Positions 22,080-26,010 of a stretch of 26,010 nucleotides of DNA are shown one piece after another. A program made the position numbers and the translations under genes. The notes under the pieces are model-generated. The model saw only the letters and a list, made by a program, of their open reading frames with translations, searched no databases and was not told where the DNA came from. Position 1 is the first letter of the stretch; each line of letters begins with the position of its first letter. The DNA comes from RGIG995 sp045543655 (lineage in GTDB: Bacteria; Bacillota; Clostridia; Oscillospirales; UBA644): NCBI GenBank assembly GCA_045543655.1, contig JAZPXN010000079.1:1-26010 (forward strand), written 5' to 3'.

Positions 22080-23282
22080 TTAGTCAGCAACTTCAGCGAC
22101 AACGCCGGAACCGACGGTCTTACCACCTTCGCGGATAGCGAAACGGAGACCCTGTTCGATAGCGATGTGCTTGATCAGTTCAACAGACATGGTGACGTTA
22201 TCACCGGGCATGCACATATCAACGCCGTCGGGCAGCATGATAACGCCGGTAACGTCAGTGGTACGGAAGTAGAACTGAGGTCTGTAGTTGGAGACGAAGG
22301 GCTTGGTACGGCCGCCTTCTTTGGCAGTCAGAACGTAAACTTCGCCCTTGAACTTGGTGTGGGGCTTAATGGTACCGGGCTTAGCCAGAACCTGACCACG
22401 TTCGATTTCGTTTCTCTGGATACCGCGGAGCAGAACGCCGATGTTATCGCCGGCTTCAGCGGAGTCGAGGAGCTTGTGGAACATTTCGATACCGGTAACG
22501 ACGGTCTTGCGGGATTCTTCGACGAGGCCGACGATTTCGACTTCTTCGGAGAGATTCAGAACACCACGTTCAACACGGCCGGTAGCAACGGTACCACGGC
22601 CGGAGATGGTGAACACGTCTTCGACGGGCATCAGGAAGGGCAGGTTGTCGTTGCGTTCGGGAGAAGGAATGAAGCTGTCAACAGCATCCATCAGTTCCTT
22701 AATGCAAGCGAATTCGGGAGCGTTGGGATCGGTAGAGGTGGAATCCAGAACGCCACGGGCGGTACCCTGAATGATGGGGGTGTCGTCGCCGGGGAATTCG
22801 TACTTGTTCAGCAGGTCGCGGATATCCATGTCAACCAGCTCGAGCATTTCGGGGTCGTCAACCAGGTCAACCTTGTTCATGAAGACGACGATGGCGGGAA
22901 CGCCGACCTGACGGGCGAGCAGGATGTGCTCAGAGGTCTGAGCCATAACGCCGTCGGAAGCAGCAACAACCAGAATAGCACCGTCCATCTGAGCAGCGCC
23001 GGTGATCATGTTCTTGATATAGTCGGCGTGGCCGGGGCAGTCAACGTGAGCGTAGTGACGGTTAGCAGTCTCGTATTCAACGTGAGCGGTGTTGATGGTG
23101 ATACCGCGTTCTCTTTCTTCGGGAGCCTTATCGATCATGTCGTAAGCTTCGAACTGAGCGCCACCGGTCAGAGAGAGATACTTGGTGATCGCAGCGGTGA
23201 GGGTGGTCTTACCATGGTCAACGTGACCGATGGTACCAATGTTTACGTGGGGTTTAGTTCTTTCGAATTTTGCCTTTGCCAT
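22080..23282 (-). CDS. tuf: Elongation factor Tu
   Basis: EF-Tu delivers aminoacyl-tRNA to the ribosome as a GTP complex. The 400 residues are full length with GHVDHGKTT (P-loop region near residue 19), the switch II DCPGHADYIKN, and NKVD followed by the SA-equivalent GTA(R) segment (QGTARGV), where the usual SAL/K is substituted. Domains 2 and 3 follow with DVFTISGRGTVATGRVERG and the usual C-terminal REGGKTVGSGVVAEV. Start codon ATG has AAGGAGG upstream with 9 nt spacing. It is the third gene of the rpsG-fusA-tuf run, 58 nt after fusA. Base use is more biased, as expected for a highly expressed gene. Confidence 0.97.
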   Translation of the reverse strand: MAKAKFERTKPHVNIGTIGHVDHGKTTLTAAITKYLSLTGGAQFEAYDMIDKAPEERERGITINTAHVEYETANRHYAHVDCPGHADYIKNMITGAAQMDGAILVVAASDGVMAQTSEHILLARQVGVPAIVVFMNKVDLVDDPEMLELVDMDIRDLLNKYEFPGDDTPIIQGTARGVLDSTSTDPNAPEFACIKELMDAVDSFIPSPERNDNLPFLMPVEDVFTISGRGTVATGRVERGVLNLSEEVEIVGLVEESRKTVVTGIEMFHKLLDSAEAGDNIGVLLRGIQRNEIERGQVLAKPGTIKPHTKFKGEVYVLTAKEGGRTKPFVSNYRPQFYFRTTDVTGVIMLPDGVDMCMPGDNVTMSVELIKHIAIEQGLRFAIREGGKTVGSGVVAEVAD

Positions 23283-23340
23283 TGTAATAGCCTCCTTATT
23301 TAAGCAATGTTTTTTTATTTTGTGGATTGATCTTCAACCC

Positions 23341-25419
23341 TTAGTTTTTGGTTCTGCCGGCGATAATGGTTTCCATAATGCTCTTGGGAACTTCAGCGTA
23401 GTGGCTGGGCTCCATGCTGTACTGGCCGCGGCCCTGAGTCTTGGAACGCAGGTCGGTAGCATAGCCGAACATATCGGACAGAGGAACGTGAGCAGTGATC
23501 TGCTCGGTGCCGTTCATGGACTCCATACCCTGGATCTGACCACGGCGGGAGTTCAGGTCACCGATAACGTCGCCCATGTATTCGGAGGGAACCACGACGA
23601 CGACCTTCATGATGGGTTCGGTGATGACGGGGTTGGCTTTCCGGGCGGCTTCCTTGAAGGCCATGGAACCGGCGATCTTAAAGGCCATTTCGGAGGAGTC
23701 AACTTCGTGATAGGAACCGTCGTACAGAGTGACCTTACAGTCGACCATGGGATAACCGGCGAGAACACCGGACTTCATGGCGCCCTGGATACCCTGATTG
23801 ACGGGTTCGATGAATTCCTTGGGGATGGAACCGCCGGTGACGGAGTTAATGAATTCATAGCCCTTGCCCGATTCGTTGGGCTCGAGAATGTTCTTAACGT
23901 GACCGTACTGACCGGAACCACCGGACTGACGCTTATATTTGCATTCGTGGTCAACCTTCCCGCGGATGGTTTCACGATAAGCAACCTGGGGCTTACCAAC
24001 GGTAGCCTCGACCTTGAATTCACGGAGCAGACGGTCGACGATGATCTCCAGATGGAGCTCACCCATGCCGGCGATGATGGTCTGACCGGTTTCTTCATCG
24101 GTGTGGGTCCGGAAGGTGGGGACTTCTTCCGCCAGCTTGGCGAGAGCGATGCCCATCTTTTCCTGACCGGCCTTGGTCTTGGGCTCGATGGCGACGCGGA
24201 TAACGGGTTCGGGGAATTCCATGGACTCCAGAATAACGGGAGCCTTGGGATCACACAGAGTGTCACCGGTGGTGGTCTGCTTCAGACCGACGGCGGCACA
24301 GATATCACCCGTCCAGACTTCTTCGATATCTTCCCGGTGATTGGCGTGCATCTTCAGGATGCGGCCGAAGCGCTCCTGCTTGCCCTTGGTAGAGTTCAGC
24401 AGAGAAGAGCCGGCGGCAATGTGACCGGAATAAACGCGGAAGAAGCAGATACGACCGACGTAGGGGTCGGTAGCAATCTTAAACGCCAGAGAAGAGAAGG
24501 GTTCGTCATCGGAAGGATGGCGGCAGGTCTCTTCGCCGGTGTCAACGTCCACGCCTTCGATGGCGGGGATGTCGAGGGGAGAAGGCATATAGTCCACGAT
24601 GGCGTCCAGAAGCTTCTGAACACCCTTGTTACGGTAAGAAGTACCGCAGCAAACGGGAACCATAGTGTTGGCGATGGTAGCCTTGCGGATACCGATCTTC
24701 AGATCTTCGATGGAAAGATCGCCTTCTTCCAGGTATTTTTCCATCAGTTCTTCGTCTTCGGAAGCAACGGCTTCAACCATTTCGGCCCGATATTCTTCGG
24801 CTTTGTCAGCCATATCGGCGGGGATATCGGTAATTTCGATGTCCTGACCGAGGTTGTCCTTATAGATATAAGCCTTCATTTCCACCAGGTCGACCAGGCC
24901 GATGAAGGTATCTTCGGCACCGATGGGCAGCTGGATGGGAACGGCGTTACACTTCAGACGTTCCTTCATCATGGAAACGACGCGATAGAAATCGGCGCCC
25001 ATGATATCCATTTTATTAACGTAAGCCATACGGGGAACGCGATATTTATCGGCCTGTCTCCATACGGTTTCGGACTGGGGTTCAACCCCACCCTTAGCGC
25101 AAAGAACGGTAACGGAGCCGTCCAGAACGCGCAGAGACCGTTCCACCTCGACGGTGAAGTCTACGTGGCCCGGGGTATCGATCACGTTGATCTGATGATC
25201 TTTCCAGAACGCGGTGGTAGCGGCGGAAGTGATGGTGATCCCTCTCTCCTGTTCCTGCTCCATCCAGTCCATGGTGGCGGTACCGTCGTGGGTTTCGCCG
25301 ATCTTATGGGTCCGGCCGGTGTAGAACAGAAGGCGTTCGGTGGTGGTGGTTTTACCGGCGTCGATATGCGCCATGATACCGATATTACGGTACATATTCA
25401 GCGGATGCTGTCTGGCCAT
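23341..25419 (-). CDS. fusA: Elongation factor G
   Basis: EF-G is the GTPase that drives translocation and ribosome recycling. The 692 residues match the family. The P-loop IMAHIDAGKTTTTER (15-29), GITITSAATT in switch I, DTPGHVDFTVEVERSLR in switch II and NKMD are present. Domain IV contains SGGSGQYGHV and VDSSEMAFKIAGSMAFKEA; domain V follows with MGDVIGDLNSRRGQIQGM. It lies 17 nt after rpsG and 58 nt before tuf, the typical str order. I take it as the main copy and see no sign of the EF-G2 or tetracycline-resistance subfamilies. Confidence 0.97.
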   Translation of the reverse strand: MARQHPLNMYRNIGIMAHIDAGKTTTTERLLFYTGRTHKIGETHDGTATMDWMEQEQERGITITSAATTAFWKDHQINVIDTPGHVDFTVEVERSLRVLDGSVTVLCAKGGVEPQSETVWRQADKYRVPRMAYVNKMDIMGADFYRVVSMMKERLKCNAVPIQLPIGAEDTFIGLVDLVEMKAYIYKDNLGQDIEITDIPADMADKAEEYRAEMVEAVASEDEELMEKYLEEGDLSIEDLKIGIRKATIANTMVPVCCGTSYRNKGVQKLLDAIVDYMPSPLDIPAIEGVDVDTGEETCRHPSDDEPFSSLAFKIATDPYVGRICFFRVYSGHIAAGSSLLNSTKGKQERFGRILKMHANHREDIEEVWTGDICAAVGLKQTTTGDTLCDPKAPVILESMEFPEPVIRVAIEPKTKAGQEKMGIALAKLAEEVPTFRTHTDEETGQTIIAGMGELHLEIIVDRLLREFKVEATVGKPQVAYRETIRGKVDHECKYKRQSGGSGQYGHVKNILEPNESGKGYEFINSVTGGSIPKEFIEPVNQGIQGAMKSGVLAGYPMVDCKVTLYDGSYHEVDSSEMAFKIAGSMAFKEAARKANPVITEPIMKVVVVVPSEYMGDVIGDLNSRRGQIQGMESMNGTEQITAHVPLSDMFGYATDLRSKTQGRGQYSMEPSHYAEVPKSIMETIIAGRTKN

Positions 25420-25436
25420 AGTAACTCCTTCCTACC

Positions 25437-25907
25437 TTACCATCTGAAGTGTGCGAAAGCCTTGTTGGCTTCAGCCATCTTGTGGGTATCTTCCTTCTTC
25501 TTGACGGCGCCGCCCATGCCGTTCATCGCATCAAGGATTTCATTGGCAAGGCGTTCCTTCATAGTTTTCTCGCTGCGGGCACGGGCATAACCGGTGAGCC
25601 AACGCAGACCGAGGGTGAGGCGTCTTTCGGGACGGACCTCAACGGGGACCTGGTAGTTGGAACCGCCGACACGACGGGCCTTAACTTCCAGCTGAGGCAT
25701 GATGTTATCCATGGCAGCCTGATAAGCCTCCAGGGCATCTTTGCCGGATTTTTCTTTTACGATGTCAAATGCGTCGTAAACGATTTTCTGAGCGACGCCC
25801 TTTTTGCCGTCGTACATTACGGAGTTGACCAGTCTGGTGACCAGCTTGCTCCCGTAAATAGGATCGGGCAGGACATCTCTTTTGGAAATGGAACCTCTTC
25901 TAGGCAC
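25437..25907 (-). CDS. rpsG: 30S ribosomal protein S7 (uS7)
   Basis: S7 binds the 3' major domain of 16S rRNA and starts assembly of the small-subunit head. The 156 residues are the usual length. Family stretches are MPRRGSISKRDVLPDPIYGSKLVTRLVN at the N-terminus, VEVRPERRLTLGLRWL, and ARARSEKTMKERLANEILDAMNGMGGAVKKKEDTHKMAEANKAFAHFRW at the C-terminus. The start codon is GTG at 25907 with AAGGAGG 9 nt upstream. rpsL (S12) would be expected further upstream, outside the window; the 103 nt to the window edge hold no gene. Confidence 0.97.
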   Translation of the reverse strand: MPRRGSISKRDVLPDPIYGSKLVTRLVNSVMYDGKKGVAQKIVYDAFDIVKEKSGKDALEAYQAAMDNIMPQLEVKARRVGGSNYQVPVEVRPERRLTLGLRWLTGYARARSEKTMKERLANEILDAMNGMGGAVKKKEDTHKMAEANKAFAHFRW

Positions 25908-25987
25908 TTAACTTCCCTCCTTCATTATAGTCAATGATTTCATAGGTACTCGAAGGCATTGCAGCCCCCGTTAGCGCTTCGCATAAA

Positions 25988-26005
25988 TTCACTGAATTCA
26001 ATGAA
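25988..26005. other. Imperfect 18-bp palindrome upstream of rpsG
   Basis: The 18 bases from TTCACTGAATTC to CAATGAA are self-complementary except for one symmetric mismatch. It lies 81 nt before the rpsG start in the gap at the window edge. Whether it is an operator, RNA hairpin or chance cannot be decided here. Confidence 0.35.
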
Positions 26006-26010
26006 GCATC

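Noticed and set aside
23230..25590. A 786-codon open frame on the plus strand opposite tuf, fusA and rpsG
   Set aside because: It is antisense to three unmistakable translation genes. Its existence follows from their codon bias (few TTA, CTA and TCA codons), and it has no domain or ribosome binding site of its own.
25908..25937. TATAAT-like box just before rpsG
   Set aside because: It lies so close that transcription would start inside the ribosome binding site, and no -35 box lies 16-18 nt upstream; rpsG is probably transcribed from further upstream.

Overview
The window looks like a chromosomal segment of an anaerobic, GC-rich Clostridia/Bacillota bacterium, probably a gut Oscillospiraceae-type lineage. 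This rests on EF-Tu, EF-G and S7 of clostridial type, consensus sigma-A promoters (TTGACA-N17-TATAAT), strong AGGAGG ribosome binding sites, a lipobox lipoprotein, cohesin/dockerin secreted proteins and a GH127-type glycosidase. Nearly all genes lie on the minus strand; only the YihY-like membrane protein and the glycosidase are on the plus strand. No phage, insertion sequence, CRISPR array, tRNA or rRNA gene was seen.

Layout. 1-1903 (minus): a secreted CHAP/SH3/dockerin protein followed directly by a cohesin-like secreted protein that runs off the left edge. 1964-4876 (plus): a YihY/BrkB-family membrane protein, then a GH127/DUF1680 hydrolase with its own promoter and a bidirectional terminator. 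4881-5648 (minus): a lone lipoprotein of unknown function. 5661-8037 (minus): a promoter, a duplicated DUF1538 membrane protein, a tandem P-II-like protein and a terminator, which together look like a nucleotide- or nitrogen-sensing ion-transport module. 8088-17624 (minus): one polycistron with essentially the whole route from PEP and erythrose-4-phosphate to phenylalanine and tyrosine, in the order aminotransferase, pheA, aroB, aroC, aroE-aroK fusion, aroQ, aroA, tyrA, DAHP synthase. It is preceded by a consensus promoter, a 25-codon leader peptide with consecutive Phe-Tyr-Tyr-Tyr codons, and an intrinsic terminator whose 5' arm can pair with the leader. This is a convincing ribosome-mediated attenuator. 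17751-17919: two 64-bp direct repeats with an internal hairpin. 17924-21938 (minus): a class I lysyl-tRNA synthetase with an appended tRNA-binding domain, a cupin, an aldose 1-epimerase and a CYTH protein. 21959-22047: tandem hairpins/terminators. 22080-25907 (minus): the str-type cluster rpsG-fusA-tuf.

How the genes work together. The aro operon converts central metabolites to chorismate and then to Phe and Tyr; the attenuator would lower transcription when charged tRNA-Phe and tRNA-Tyr are plentiful, and the ACT domain of PheA adds enzyme-level control. The DUF1538/P-II pair probably forms a regulated membrane transporter. The cohesin and dockerin neighbours may assemble on the cell surface. 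The most interesting items are the Phe/Tyr attenuator, the tandem P-II/DUF1538 module, the class I LysRS with a C-terminal tRNA-binding domain, and the cohesin-dockerin pair. All functional calls are from reading the sequence; no database search was run.
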